The position numbers were made by a program, and so were the translations under genes. From RBC038 sp041390625 (GTDB lineage: Bacteria > Chloroflexota > Dehalococcoidia > UBA2979): a DNA stretch of 64,000 nt. Location: positions 1-64,000 of the forward strand of contig JAWKPM010000010.1 of NCBI GenBank assembly GCA_041390625.1, in the 5' to 3' direction. Of this stretch, positions 15,819 through 24,251 are shown one piece after another (the first letter of the stretch is position 1; the number at the start of each line of letters is the position of its first letter). The notes beneath the pieces are model-generated. The model was not told the DNA's origin. It worked only from the letters and a program-made list of their open reading frames with translations, and did no database searches.

Positions 15819-16454
15819 ATGCGACATTCGAAGCGGCGGGTTCGCCGTCCTCGATGGCTGCTTCGGGCGCTGCTCGTCCTCGGGATGCTGGGCGCCCTGA
15901 CCGCTTGTGGTGGCGGCGAGTCCGACAGCGCCTCGGGGGAGCTGCGCGTTCACGATGCGGCTGTGACGACGCGCGTTGCCACCGTCGACGAGGTGTCCGC
16001 CGCCGTCGCCGGCCGTGACGTCGATGCCCTCATGCGGTTGGTCGCCTTCCAGTCCGTCGATTGCGTCGCCCCGCCTGGCGAGTACGGCGGGCGACCGACG
16101 TGCGACGCCGGCACGGCGGACGGCACCGGGGTCGAGCGATTCCCGATCTCGATCGGCGAGCTCACGTGGACCGCGGACGCGCGGCCGTTCCTTGAGCAGC
16201 TGGTCGAGGCATCGGAAGGACTCTGGGCGGTCGTGGACGGCCGGGCCGTTCCTCGAGAGGTCGCATACCTCCCAAGCGTGGGGGACTACCGCGTGCTCTT
16301 CGCCGTGGCACCGGAAGGCCAGGGCTCATGCGTCAACGCAGTAACGATCGAGGACGACTCGATTGTGGCGCTGGTGCTGGGGTGCCTCAGCCCGGCGAAC
16401 GGCCTCGGCTGGCTCGGTGCGCCGTTGCCCCTCGCACTGGCGCCCGCCAACTAG
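15819..16454 (+). CDS. Lipoprotein of unknown function
   Basis: 211 residues with a basic N-terminus, a TM-like signal and lipobox LGALTAC (Cys about 31). No known domain is seen; the mature part has three Cys besides the lipid anchor. The ATG at 15819 is preceded by GGAGGGCGGG. Its TAG shares a CTAG tetramer with the stop of the convergent GNAT gene. Confidence 0.7.
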   Translation: MRHSKRRVRRPRWLLRALLVLGMLGALTACGGGESDSASGELRVHDAAVTTRVATVDEVSAAVAGRDVDALMRLVAFQSVDCVAPPGEYGGRPTCDAGTADGTGVERFPISIGELTWTADARPFLEQLVEASEGLWAVVDGRAVPREVAYLPSVGDYRVLFAVAPEGQGSCVNAVTIEDDSIVALVLGCLSPANGLGWLGAPLPLALAPAN

Positions 16455-17062
16455 CTCCTCGAGGCCCCGGGGGCGCGCCACATGAACCACATCGGGGGGC
16501 CGCCGTCGGGGAGGGATTCGGTGGCGCGGGTGCGGAAGCCGTGGCCCTCATAGAAGGGGAGGTTCCGCTCCTTCGTGTTCTCGAGGTAGGCGGGCATGCC
16601 CTCGCGGTCGCAGCGATCGAGGACGTGGCGGATGAGGGCGGAGCCTCGGCCGCCGCGCTGGGCCTCGGGATCGACGCCGAGGGCGAAGAGGTAGGCATGC
16701 GTCTCGGCGGGGTGGTGGCGCGCCATGACGGGGCCGGACGCGCGCAGGTGGTCGAAGCCGCGCGGGCCGACGATCTCCGGCCACTCGGCCTCAAGGGCGG
16801 GGGTCTCGGGCTCGGTCACGCCGGGCGGACGCCAGACGGCAGCGCCTGAGCCGTCCTCGAGGAGGTAGGTCTCGCCGAACTGGATGTAGGCGTGGCGCGT
16901 GACCTCGCGGAAGAGCGCCGCAATGGCCTCGGAACGGCGTTCGTCCTGGCGGACGAGCCAGTTGAGCACGGGGTCGTCATCGAAGGCGGCGCCGAGCACG
17001 GCGCCGAGGGCGTCGAGGTCCTCGACGGTGGCGTATCGGACGGCGGGCAGGGGTTGGGTCAT
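16451..17062 (-). CDS. GNAT-family N-acetyltransferase
   Basis: 203-residue acetyltransferase. The acetyl-CoA-binding motif is GVDPEAQRGGRGSALIRHVL (Q/RxxGxG/A form), followed by LENTKERNLPFYEGHGF, the typical C-terminal beta-bulge region. The substrate is unknown. ATG 17062 is used rather than the ATG at 17116, which overlaps the TACGAT -10 element. Confidence 0.88.
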   Translation of the reverse strand: MTQPLPAVRYATVEDLDALGAVLGAAFDDDPVLNWLVRQDERRSEAIAALFREVTRHAYIQFGETYLLEDGSGAAVWRPPGVTEPETPALEAEWPEIVGPRGFDHLRASGPVMARHHPAETHAYLFALGVDPEAQRGGRGSALIRHVLDRCDREGMPAYLENTKERNLPFYEGHGFRTRATESLPDGGPPMWFMWRAPGASRS

Positions 17063-17146
17063 GCGGCCTCGATGCGGGTGTGGCGGAGCGCGATGGGTGC
17101 GCCTCGCGCCGTCCATCGTACGCGGGGGTGCCTCGATGGCCGCGGG

Positions 17147-17941
17147 TCAGGGCTCGGTGAGGAAGTCCACGACGAGGCGGGCGATCAGGTCCGGCGCGAT
17201 GGTGATGGCGACGTGCTGCTGGCCGGGCATCACCTCGATGCGTGCGTTCGGCAGGGCCGAACAGGCGAGCTCGGTGGCGGCGGTGTAGAAGGCGGGGCTG
17301 TCGCCGCCAAGGAGGAAGAGCACGGGCACGTCCAAGGACGCGAACCGCTCGGGCGAGAACTCGTAGCCCGTCATCCCGTACTCGCGGGGGATGGTGTGCG
17401 CGGCATCGACGCGCGCGGGCCAGACAGGGGCGGCCCGCATCGCCTCGACCTGCTCATCCGGGATGCCGGCGCCTTCGTGGAGGAAGCGGACGAGTGCGTC
17501 CTCGTCCTTGCCGGCGGCGAGCAGCTCCTCGAGCCGCGTGGAGAGGTCGGTCGGGTCGGGCAGCAGCGGGGTGGGGATGGGCGGCTCGTAGAGCACGAGT
17601 CGCCGGAGGTTGCGGCTGAGCGGCGCGGCCTCGAGGGAGGCGAGCGCGCCGTAGGAGTGCCCGAAGACGTCGGCGGGCTCGCTGATGGAGTCGACGACGC
17701 GGGCGATGTCCTCGGCCTCGCGCTGGAGGGCGTAGTCCGGCGCGTCCTCGCTCAGGCCTCGACCGCGGCGGTCGACGGCGTAGACGGTGAAGTGCTCCTC
17801 GAGTGCCGGGAGGATGGGGCCCCAGCGGACGTGGTCGGCGGTGGTGCCGTGCACGAGCACGAGGGGCGGCCCCGAGCCGCTGCGGACGAAGCCGATGCGG
17901 GTTCCGTCCCTCGAAATGACCGCGTCGATATCCAGGGCCAT
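17147..17941 (-). CDS. Alpha/beta-fold hydrolase
   Basis: 264-residue alpha/beta hydrolase. The oxyanion-hole HG is at 31-32, the nucleophile elbow is GHSYG (Ser 96), and the catalytic His is in GQQHVAI near the C-terminus. VDRRGRGLSEDAPDY resembles the esterase/haloperoxidase group. The substrate cannot be predicted. A perfect AAGGAGGTG precedes the ATG, and a TAGGCT -10 lies at 17974-17969. Divergent from the dcw cluster. Confidence 0.88.
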   Translation of the reverse strand: MALDIDAVISRDGTRIGFVRSGSGPPLVLVHGTTADHVRWGPILPALEEHFTVYAVDRRGRGLSEDAPDYALQREAEDIARVVDSISEPADVFGHSYGALASLEAAPLSRNLRRLVLYEPPIPTPLLPDPTDLSTRLEELLAAGKDEDALVRFLHEGAGIPDEQVEAMRAAPVWPARVDAAHTIPREYGMTGYEFSPERFASLDVPVLFLLGGDSPAFYTAATELACSALPNARIEVMPGQQHVAITIAPDLIARLVVDFLTEP

Positions 17942-18053
17942 CGGCGCACCTCCTTTGCCCTGCTTCCCAGCCTACGAAGCGGCGCAAATCGGCCTCGGGA
18001 GGGGCGCCTTCCTCGGGCCGGGCGTGGCGGGCGGTGGCGCCTCGTGGGGAGGA

Positions 18054-18084
18054 TTGACGGGGGGATGGGGGAGCGTGGTAGGCT
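18054..18084 (+). promoter_or_regulatory. Promoter of the dcw (mraZ-ftsZ) cluster
   Basis: TTGACG (18054-18059) and, 19 bases later, TAGGCT (18079-18084) with an extended TGG just before it. It predicts a leader of about 60 bases. That leader contains a GGGGAA...TTCCCC hairpin near 18101-18122. No set of MraZ-box repeats is obvious, though MraZ normally represses this promoter. Confidence 0.5.
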
Positions 18085-18152
18085 TCCGGGGCTCAGGTGG
18101 GGGGAAATGGGGAGCATTCCCCAGACCCTTCGCCTGCGGGGGACGGCGTGCG

Positions 18153-18605
18153 GTGACCACCTTTTTCGGGTCGTTCGAGCACGCCATCGATGAGCGCGGC
18201 CGCGTGGCGATCCCCGCTCGCTACCGGAAGTCGTTCGACGAAGGCGTCGTGTTGCGCCTGGGGTCCGAGGGCTGCATCGAGATGTACACGGCCGAGGGCT
18301 TCGAACGACAGGTGTCGCTGCGCCTCGGTGATCACGAGAGCAACCGCAGCCGCGCCGGCCGACGCGTGCGCCGGGGATTCCTCGCGCAGGCTTATGACGT
18401 GGAGCTGGACCGGCAGGGCCGGATCCTGATCCCGCAGCAGCTGCGGGAGCCCGCCGCCCTCTCCGACCGCGCGGTCGTGGTGGGGCTGGGCGACTACATC
18501 GAGCTGTGGGATCCGGCGCGCTGGGAGACCGAGCTCGACGAGGTGGGCGACGACGACGACGAAGAGGGTGCCGCCGGGAGCGGTGCGGTGGGAGGCGACG
18601 CATGA
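18153..18605 (+). CDS. mraZ: Transcriptional regulator MraZ
   Basis: 150-residue MraZ with its two AbrB-like halves: FEHAIDERGRVAIPARYR (about 8-25) and YDVELDRQGRILIPQQLRE. MraZ binds repeats in its own promoter and controls the division and wall cluster. GTG 18153 is the only start that gives the family N-terminus (VTTFFGSFEHAI). The tail is acidic (DDDDEE) and Gly-rich. It overlaps rsmH as ATGA. Confidence 0.95.
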   Translation: MTTFFGSFEHAIDERGRVAIPARYRKSFDEGVVLRLGSEGCIEMYTAEGFERQVSLRLGDHESNRSRAGRRVRRGFLAQAYDVELDRQGRILIPQQLREPAALSDRAVVVGLGDYIELWDPARWETELDEVGDDDDEEGAAGSGAVGGDA

Positions 18606-19558
18606 CGGCGCCCACGCACTACGAGCCCGCGCACGAGCCCGTGATGCTCGCGGAGGTCCTGGAAGGCCTCGCGGTGCGGCCGGGCGGTAATTATGTCGAC
18701 GCGACGGTGGGCCTCGGTGGTCACGCCGCTGCGATCCTCGATGCCGCAAGCCCCCGGGGCCGCCTCCTCGGCGTCGATCGCGATCCCCAGGCGATCGACG
18801 TTGCGAGGGAGCGGCTGGCACGGTTCGGCGCTCGCGCCGTGCTCGTGCACGGGGATTTCGGGGATCTGGAGCGTGTGGCCACCGAGGCCGGCTTCCACGA
18901 CGTGGACGGGGTCCTGCTGGACCTCGGTGTTTCGTCGATGCAGCTCGACGCGCCGGGACGCGGGTTCGCGTTCCAGCGCGACGAGCCGCTGGACATGCGG
19001 ATGGACACCAGCCGGGGCGAGACGGCCTCGGAGCTGGTGAATCGACTCGGTGAGCGCGAGCTGGCCGACGTCATCTATCGGTACGGCGAGGAGCGCCGCA
19101 GCCGGGCCATCGCGCGCGCGATCGTGGCGCGGAGGCCGATCGAGACTACCGGGGCGCTGGTCAGCGCCATCGAGCAGGCCGTGGGCCGGGGGCGGGAACG
19201 TCAAATCCACCCCGCCACTCTGACGTTCCAGGCCTTGCGGATCGCCGTGAACCAGGAGATGGATCACCTGGAGCGCGGTCTTCCACAGGCCCACGGTCTG
19301 CTCGATGGCGCTGGCGCGCGGCTGGTGGTGATCGCGTTCCACTCGCTCGAGGACCGCATCGTCAAGGACTACTTCCGCCTCGAATCGACAGATTGCATCT
19401 GCCCGCCTCGAACGCCGGTCTGCGTGTGCGGACACGTGGCGACGCTGCGGGTGGTGACGAAGCGCGTTCGGCGCCCCTCGGCGGCCGAGATCGCGAGGAA
19501 CCCCCGCGCCCGCTCGGCCCGCATGCGCGTGGCCGAGGCGCTCGACCGAGCCGCCTGA
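18602..19558 (+). CDS. rsmH: 16S rRNA (cytosine1402-N4)-methyltransferase
   Basis: 318-residue RsmH (MraW), which methylates C1402 in the ribosomal P site. HEPVMLAEVLEGL, YVDATVGLGGHAAAIL (SAM), LLDLGVSSMQLD, and FHSLEDRIVKDYF are hallmark segments. The C-terminal CICPPRTPVCVCG cluster is also seen in relatives. The ATG overlaps the mraZ stop as ATGA. Confidence 0.97.
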   Translation: MTAPTHYEPAHEPVMLAEVLEGLAVRPGGNYVDATVGLGGHAAAILDAASPRGRLLGVDRDPQAIDVARERLARFGARAVLVHGDFGDLERVATEAGFHDVDGVLLDLGVSSMQLDAPGRGFAFQRDEPLDMRMDTSRGETASELVNRLGERELADVIYRYGEERRSRAIARAIVARRPIETTGALVSAIEQAVGRGRERQIHPATLTFQALRIAVNQEMDHLERGLPQAHGLLDGAGARLVVIAFHSLEDRIVKDYFRLESTDCICPPRTPVCVCGHVATLRVVTKRVRRPSAAEIARNPRARSARMRVAEALDRAA

Positions 19559-20004
19559 TGGCCTCGATCGCTGCCCGGCCCTCGACGCCGTCGAGGCCGC
19601 GCGGCGTCGTGCGGACGTTCCGGCTGCCGACGCTGGCGCTGAGCGCGCTGATCCTCGGTCTGGTCGCCGGCATCGGACTGTTCCAGGTGCTGCAGACGAG
19701 CGAGGTGGCGACGGCCGGGTACGAGATCCGCGCGCTCGAGGTGGAGCGCGACCGGCTCTCGGCCGAGATTCGCCTCGGTGAGGCCGAGGTGGCGGAGATG
19801 GCGCGCGGCGACCGCGTGCGCCAGGAGGCGCTGGAGCGCCTGGGGATGGTGGAGCCGACGCACACGGTGCGGGTGGCGGTGGGCGCCGAGGCGCCCTCCG
19901 TGATCCCGCTGCCGGCGCGGTACGTGCCACAGGTCGAGGAACCCGCGCCGGTGGTCCAGCCGTGGTGGTGGGACTGGTTGCGGCGGGTTCCGGGGTTCGA
20001 ATAG
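19558..20004 (+). CDS. ftsL: FtsL-like septum protein
   Basis: 148 residues, bitopic: short basic N-terminus, one TM (about 24-44), then a coiled-coil-like segment (YEIRALEVERDRLSAEIRLGEAEVAEMA) and an LGMVEPT motif. Size, topology and the rsmH-pbp position match FtsL, which bridges the FtsQB complex to FtsW/FtsI. A Pro/Trp-rich tail (VVQPWWWDWL) is unusual. It starts in the rsmH stop (TGATG). Confidence 0.8.
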   Translation: MASIAARPSTPSRPRGVVRTFRLPTLALSALILGLVAGIGLFQVLQTSEVATAGYEIRALEVERDRLSAEIRLGEAEVAEMARGDRVRQEALERLGMVEPTHTVRVAVGAEAPSVIPLPARYVPQVEEPAPVVQPWWWDWLRRVPGFE

Positions 20005-20047
20005 ACGGTCCGCGCCGCACGCGAGCCGGATCAACGACGGAGTCGCC

Positions 20048-21808
20048 GTGCGTCGTCCTGAACGTCAGTCCTCGCAGCGCCTGCAGAGCCAGCTGACCTG
20101 GCGGCACTGGCTGCTGTTCGGCGGCATCGGCCTGGCGCTCGTCGTCTCGACGGTGCGGCTGTGGCAGGTGCAGATCGTCGAGCACGAGTCGTACCTCGAG
20201 CAGGCCGCCAACACGCGGGACGGCGCGGCTTCCGTCGTGGCGCCGCGCGGGACGATCCTCGATGCGACGGGCTATCCCCTCGCGGTCTCGGTCGACACGT
20301 GGGACGTCTACCTCGACTCCTTCCTCTGGCGTGACCGCGACCAGGCGCGAACGGCGGCGATCGCCCTCGGTGCGGCGCTCGGCGTGGACGCGGACGCGGT
20401 GTTCTCCCTCGGGACGCAGCGGGACTCGGGCGACGTGCCGCTGCTGCGGCACCTGCCGTACGAGGACGGTGCTGCGCTGATCGAACAGGGGCTGTGGGGC
20501 GTGCGCCTGCTGCCGTCCTCGGAGCGGGTCTACCCCGAGGGCAGCCTCGCGGGGCCGCTGCTCGGCTTCGTCGGCCTCGAGGACGAGGGGCTTTGGGGCG
20601 TCGAGGCGGACTACGACCACGTGCTGAGCGGTCACCCGGGCCGCGTCGTGGACGAGCGCGATCCGCTTGGGCGACCGATCGCATTCGCGCCGCGGCTGGA
20701 GCAGCCGCCGCTGCCGGGCGGCGAGGTCACGCTGACGATCGACCGCTTCATCCAGGGCATCGCGGAGCGACGCCTCGACGAGGCGTTGACCGATTACCAA
20801 GCTCGAAGCGGTAGCGTGGTGATCATGAATCCGCGCACCGGCGCAATCCTCGCGATGGCCTCGAGGCCGGCGGTCTCACTCTCGCCGGACGAGCTGGGTC
20901 GTGACGACCTCGATGCGCTCGTGCGCAACCAGCCGGTGACGGACCTCTACGAGCCGGGGTCGGTGCTCAAGACGCTGACGACGGCGGCCGCGATTGACCT
21001 CGGGCTGATCACGCCGGACACGACGTACGACGACACCGGCCGCGTCGATGTGGGCGAGGGACGCCAGATCCTCAACTGGGACTTCAGCGCCAACGGCATC
21101 ACGACGATGACGGAGTTCCTGCAGAAGTCACTCAACACGGGCGCGGTCTGGATCGCCCAGCGCATCGGTGCGTCCGACTTCTATCGGTACCTGCACAGCT
21201 TCGGGATCGGCGAGCCGACCCTCGTGGGGCTGTCGGGCGAGGCCGAGGGCCTCGTGCGGACGCCCGAGGATGACGGCTGGTACCCGGTCGACCTCGCGAC
21301 GAACTCGTACGGGCAGGGCCTGGCGGCGACGCCGCTGCAGGTGCTGACGGCGGTGAACTCATTCGCGAACGGCGGGGTACTGATGCGGCCGTACGTCGTC
21401 TCGCGCATCGTCACGAGCGACGAGGTGCGGACGTTCCAGCCGGTGCAGGTGCGGCAGGTCGTCTCGCCCGACACCGCGCGCACGATGATGCGGATGATGC
21501 ACGACGTGGTGGAGGGCGTGCCCTTCCACCGCGCGCGGGTGGCGGGCTACGAAGTCGCCGGCAAGACCGGCACGACGCTCGTCTCGATCCCGACGGGGTA
21601 CGACATCGACTCGACGATCGCCTCGTTCGCCGGGTTCATCCCGTACGAGGCGCCGGCGGTCTCGATCCTCGTGAAGATCGACCAGCCCGCGGGCGACGTG
21701 AACCTCGGTGGCCAGGTGGCCGCGCCGGTGTTCTCCAAGATCGCCGGCGACGTCATGGAGTACCTGGCCGTCGCGCCAACGAACCCGGCGACCGTGGAGT
21801 CGCGATGA
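20048..21808 (+). CDS. ftsI: Septal penicillin-binding protein (FtsI/PBP2B type)
   Basis: 586-residue class B PBP that cross-links septal peptidoglycan. An N-terminal TM (about 21-38) precedes the non-catalytic dimerisation region (VAPRGTILDATGYPLAVS) and the transpeptidase domain with SVLK (Ser 305), SLN (362-364) and KTGT (507-510). There is no PASTA domain. It lies between ftsL and murF, so FtsI is more likely than an elongasome PBP2. GTG 20048 is the start; its stop overlaps murF as ATGA. Confidence 0.94.
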   Translation: MRRPERQSSQRLQSQLTWRHWLLFGGIGLALVVSTVRLWQVQIVEHESYLEQAANTRDGAASVVAPRGTILDATGYPLAVSVDTWDVYLDSFLWRDRDQARTAAIALGAALGVDADAVFSLGTQRDSGDVPLLRHLPYEDGAALIEQGLWGVRLLPSSERVYPEGSLAGPLLGFVGLEDEGLWGVEADYDHVLSGHPGRVVDERDPLGRPIAFAPRLEQPPLPGGEVTLTIDRFIQGIAERRLDEALTDYQARSGSVVIMNPRTGAILAMASRPAVSLSPDELGRDDLDALVRNQPVTDLYEPGSVLKTLTTAAAIDLGLITPDTTYDDTGRVDVGEGRQILNWDFSANGITTMTEFLQKSLNTGAVWIAQRIGASDFYRYLHSFGIGEPTLVGLSGEAEGLVRTPEDDGWYPVDLATNSYGQGLAATPLQVLTAVNSFANGGVLMRPYVVSRIVTSDEVRTFQPVQVRQVVSPDTARTMMRMMHDVVEGVPFHRARVAGYEVAGKTGTTLVSIPTGYDIDSTIASFAGFIPYEAPAVSILVKIDQPAGDVNLGGQVAAPVFSKIAGDVMEYLAVAPTNPATVESR

Positions 21809-23229
21809 CCTCGAGAGCCGGCGCGACGCCGCGCCTCGATGCCGACTTCGTTGAGCGGGCGCTCGGGCCGCGGCTGCGCGCGCGGTGCGGGCCGAACCGC
21901 GAGCTCGTGGGCGCCTCGATCGACTCTCGGAGCGTCCAGGCGGGCGAGCTCTTCGTCGCGCTGGCGGGCGAGCGGGCAGACGGCCACGACTTCGTCCTCG
22001 ATGCCGTCGGGCGCGGGGCGGCCGGCGTGCTGATCTCGAGGGACGTTCCCGGCTTCGATGCGGAGAGCGCGCCGGAGACAGCGGTCTTCCACGTCGATGA
22101 CACGCTCGCGGCGCTGCAGCACCTCGGTGCGGCATGGCGCAGCGCGCTGACGGACGTCGACGTGGTCGGCATCACCGGGAACGTCGGCAAGACCACCACG
22201 CGCGCCTTCGCGGCCTCGGTGCTCGGCTCGGTGTTCCGGGTGCGGGCGAGCACAGGTTCGTTCAACAACGAGATCGGCGTGCCGGTGACGCTGCTGTCGC
22301 TGACGCCCGACACCGAGTGCGCCGTCCTCGAGATGGGCATGTACACCAAGGGCGACATCGCGCTGCTGTGCGAATGGGCGCGGCCGCGCATCGGCGTGGT
22401 GCTGAACGTCGGGCCGGTGCACCTCGAGCGTGCGGGCTCAATGCAGGCGATCGTCGAAGCGAAGCGCGAGATGGTCGAGGCGCTGCCGGCGGACGGGCAC
22501 GCCCTCCTGAACATCGACGACACCGACGTGCGGGGGATGGCCTCGCACACGGCGGCGCACGTCTGGACCTTCGGGACGGACGCGGCGGCGGACGTGCGCG
22601 GTAGCGACGTCGCCCGTCGCGGAGCGGCGGGGTTCGACTTCACGCTGACGTTCGAGGGCGCCTCGCGGCGCGTCTCGATGGGCGTGCCGGGTACGCACCT
22701 GCTCAGCAACGCGCTGGCAGCGGCAGCGATCGGCCTCGTGAAGGGGATGAGCCTCGATGCCGTCGCGGCGGCGCTGGAGGCGCTGCGCGACACGCCACGC
22801 GTGCGCTTCGTGCGCCTCGCGAGCGGGGCGACCGTCCTCGACGACACCTACAACGCGAACCCCGCCTCGATGGAGGCGGCGCTCGATCTGCTCGCGGAGA
22901 TGCCGGGTCGACGCTTCGCCTTGCTGGGCGACATGCGCGAACTCGGGCCGCTGGCGGAGGAGTCCCACGTGCGCATCGGCCAGCGCGCCGCCGAGGTGGT
23001 GGACGCGCTGTACACCGTCGGCGAACTCGCGCGCGACCTCTCGAATGCGGCGCGGGCGGCCGGCCTCGAACGAACGCAACACCTCGACGGCGTCGAGGTG
23101 GCGGCCGACATCCTGCGCGCCTCCCTGCACGACGGCGATGTGCTGCTCGTGAAGGGATCGCGCGCGCTCGCCCTCGAGCGGGTCGTTGCAGCCCTCGAGG
23201 GGCCGAGCGCCGGAGGGGCGGACGCGTGA
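21805..23229 (+). CDS. murF: UDP-MurNAc-tripeptide:D-alanyl-D-alanine ligase
   Basis: 474-residue MurF, the last cytoplasmic amino-acid ligase of peptidoglycan synthesis. GITGNVGKTTTR (122-133) is the ATP loop; SFNNEIGVPVTLL and the DDTYNANPASMEAAL segment are MurF-specific rather than MurE-like. The N-terminal domain SIDSRSVQAGELFVAL is typical. The cluster has no murE gene, so the third residue must be added by an enzyme encoded elsewhere. Confidence 0.95.
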   Translation: MTSRAGATPRLDADFVERALGPRLRARCGPNRELVGASIDSRSVQAGELFVALAGERADGHDFVLDAVGRGAAGVLISRDVPGFDAESAPETAVFHVDDTLAALQHLGAAWRSALTDVDVVGITGNVGKTTTRAFAASVLGSVFRVRASTGSFNNEIGVPVTLLSLTPDTECAVLEMGMYTKGDIALLCEWARPRIGVVLNVGPVHLERAGSMQAIVEAKREMVEALPADGHALLNIDDTDVRGMASHTAAHVWTFGTDAAADVRGSDVARRGAAGFDFTLTFEGASRRVSMGVPGTHLLSNALAAAAIGLVKGMSLDAVAAALEALRDTPRVRFVRLASGATVLDDTYNANPASMEAALDLLAEMPGRRFALLGDMRELGPLAEESHVRIGQRAAEVVDALYTVGELARDLSNAARAAGLERTQHLDGVEVAADILRASLHDGDVLLVKGSRALALERVVAALEGPSAGGADA

Positions 23230-24188
23230 GCTACTCGCTGATCGTGGGCGGCATCGCGTTCCTGATCGCGCTCGTCGCGGGGAAGCCCGTGGTGGGCACG
23301 CTGCGCGCGATGAAGGTCGGCAAGCAGATCTCGATCGACGGTCCCTCGACGCACCAGACGAAGGCGGGCACGCCGACGATGGGCGGGCTGCTGATCTGGG
23401 GCACCGTGATCACGGTGACGGCGGTGACGAACCTGATCGGGCGGCAGTCGATGTTCCTGCCGCTCGGGATGCTGGCGGCAACCCTCGCGATCGGCTTCAT
23501 CGACGACATGGGGACGCTGACGGCGAACCGGAAGTACGGCGGGCTCTCCTGGCGGGTGAAGTTCGGGCTGATCGGGGTGCTGTCGACGGTCGCGGCGCTG
23601 GTGGTGTTCTACGGCCTCGACGCGCACAGCGTGAACATCCCGTGGGCGGGGCAGCACGACCTGCAGTACGCCTACATCCCGATCGCGATCCTGGTGGTGT
23701 TCGGCACGACGGCGGCGGTCTCGATCACGGACGGCCTCGATGGGCTGCTGGGCGGGACGGCGGCGTTCGCGTTCGCCTCGTACGCGGTGATCGCGTTCCT
23801 GCAGGAGCAGGTGTACCTCGGGACGTTCTCGTTCACGGTGGTGGGCGCCCTGCTCGGCTTCCTCTGGTACAACGCACACCCCGCGCAGGTGTTCATGGGT
23901 GACACGGGCGCGCTGCCCCTCGGTGCGGCGCTGGCGACGGTGGCGCTGATGACGGGCCACTGGCTGCTGCTGCCGGTGGTGGGAATCGTGTTCGTGGCCG
24001 AGGCCGCCTCGGACGTGATCCAGATTGCCTACTTCAAGGTCACGGGCGGCCGGCGCTTCTTCCGGATGACGCCGCTGCACCACCACTTCGAGCTGATCGG
24101 CTGGAGCGAGCCGCAGGTCGTGATGCGGATGTGGCTGTTCGGCTTTGCCGGCGGCATGGTCGGCATCGCATTGGCCCTGTCGGTCTGA
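23226..24188 (+). CDS. mraY: Phospho-MurNAc-pentapeptide transferase
   Basis: 320-residue polytopic MraY, which makes lipid I on undecaprenyl phosphate. About ten hydrophobic segments surround the cytoplasmic motifs SIDGPSTHQTKAGTPTMGG, GFIDDMGTL, SITDGLDGLLGG and the HHH loop MTPLHHHFELIGWSE. GTG 23226 overlaps the murF stop as GTGA. Confidence 0.96.
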   Translation: MSYSLIVGGIAFLIALVAGKPVVGTLRAMKVGKQISIDGPSTHQTKAGTPTMGGLLIWGTVITVTAVTNLIGRQSMFLPLGMLAATLAIGFIDDMGTLTANRKYGGLSWRVKFGLIGVLSTVAALVVFYGLDAHSVNIPWAGQHDLQYAYIPIAILVVFGTTAAVSITDGLDGLLGGTAAFAFASYAVIAFLQEQVYLGTFSFTVVGALLGFLWYNAHPAQVFMGDTGALPLGAALATVALMTGHWLLLPVVGIVFVAEAASDVIQIAYFKVTGGRRFFRMTPLHHHFELIGWSEPQVVMRMWLFGFAGGMVGIALALSV

Positions 24189-24210
24189 TCGGCGCTGTGC
24201 TATATGTTCA

Positions 24211-24216
24211 TAACTT
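24211..24216 (+). promoter_or_regulatory. Possible internal promoter before murD
   Basis: TAACTT inside a locally A/T-rich 45-base break (24195-24240), the only such break in the mraY-ftsW run. It is 6 bases upstream of the mini-ORF ATG at 24223. Confidence 0.35.
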
Positions 24217-24222
24217 CGGCTA

Positions 24223-24251
24223 ATGCGCTATGGCACATGAGCCAAAAATGA
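24223..24251 (+). CDS. Two chained mini-ORFs leading into murD
   Basis: ATG CGC TAT GGC ACA TGA (24223-24240) overlaps, as ATGA, a second ORF ATG AGC CAA AAA TGA (24237-24251), which in turn overlaps, as ATGA, the in-frame murD ATG at 24248. The chain looks like stepwise translational coupling. The peptides MRYGT and MSQK are too short for any other function to be proposed. Confidence 0.35.

Noticed and set aside
16892..18193. 433-residue plus-strand ORF opposite the alpha/beta hydrolase and running into mraZ
   Set aside because: The opposite strand encodes a hydrolase with all catalytic motifs; the ORF has only Gly/Val/Glu-rich antisense composition.
18494..20800. 768-residue minus-strand ORF across rsmH-ftsL-ftsI
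   Set aside because: It is an antisense shadow of well-supported genes, Arg/His-rich with no domain, as is common in GC-rich DNA.
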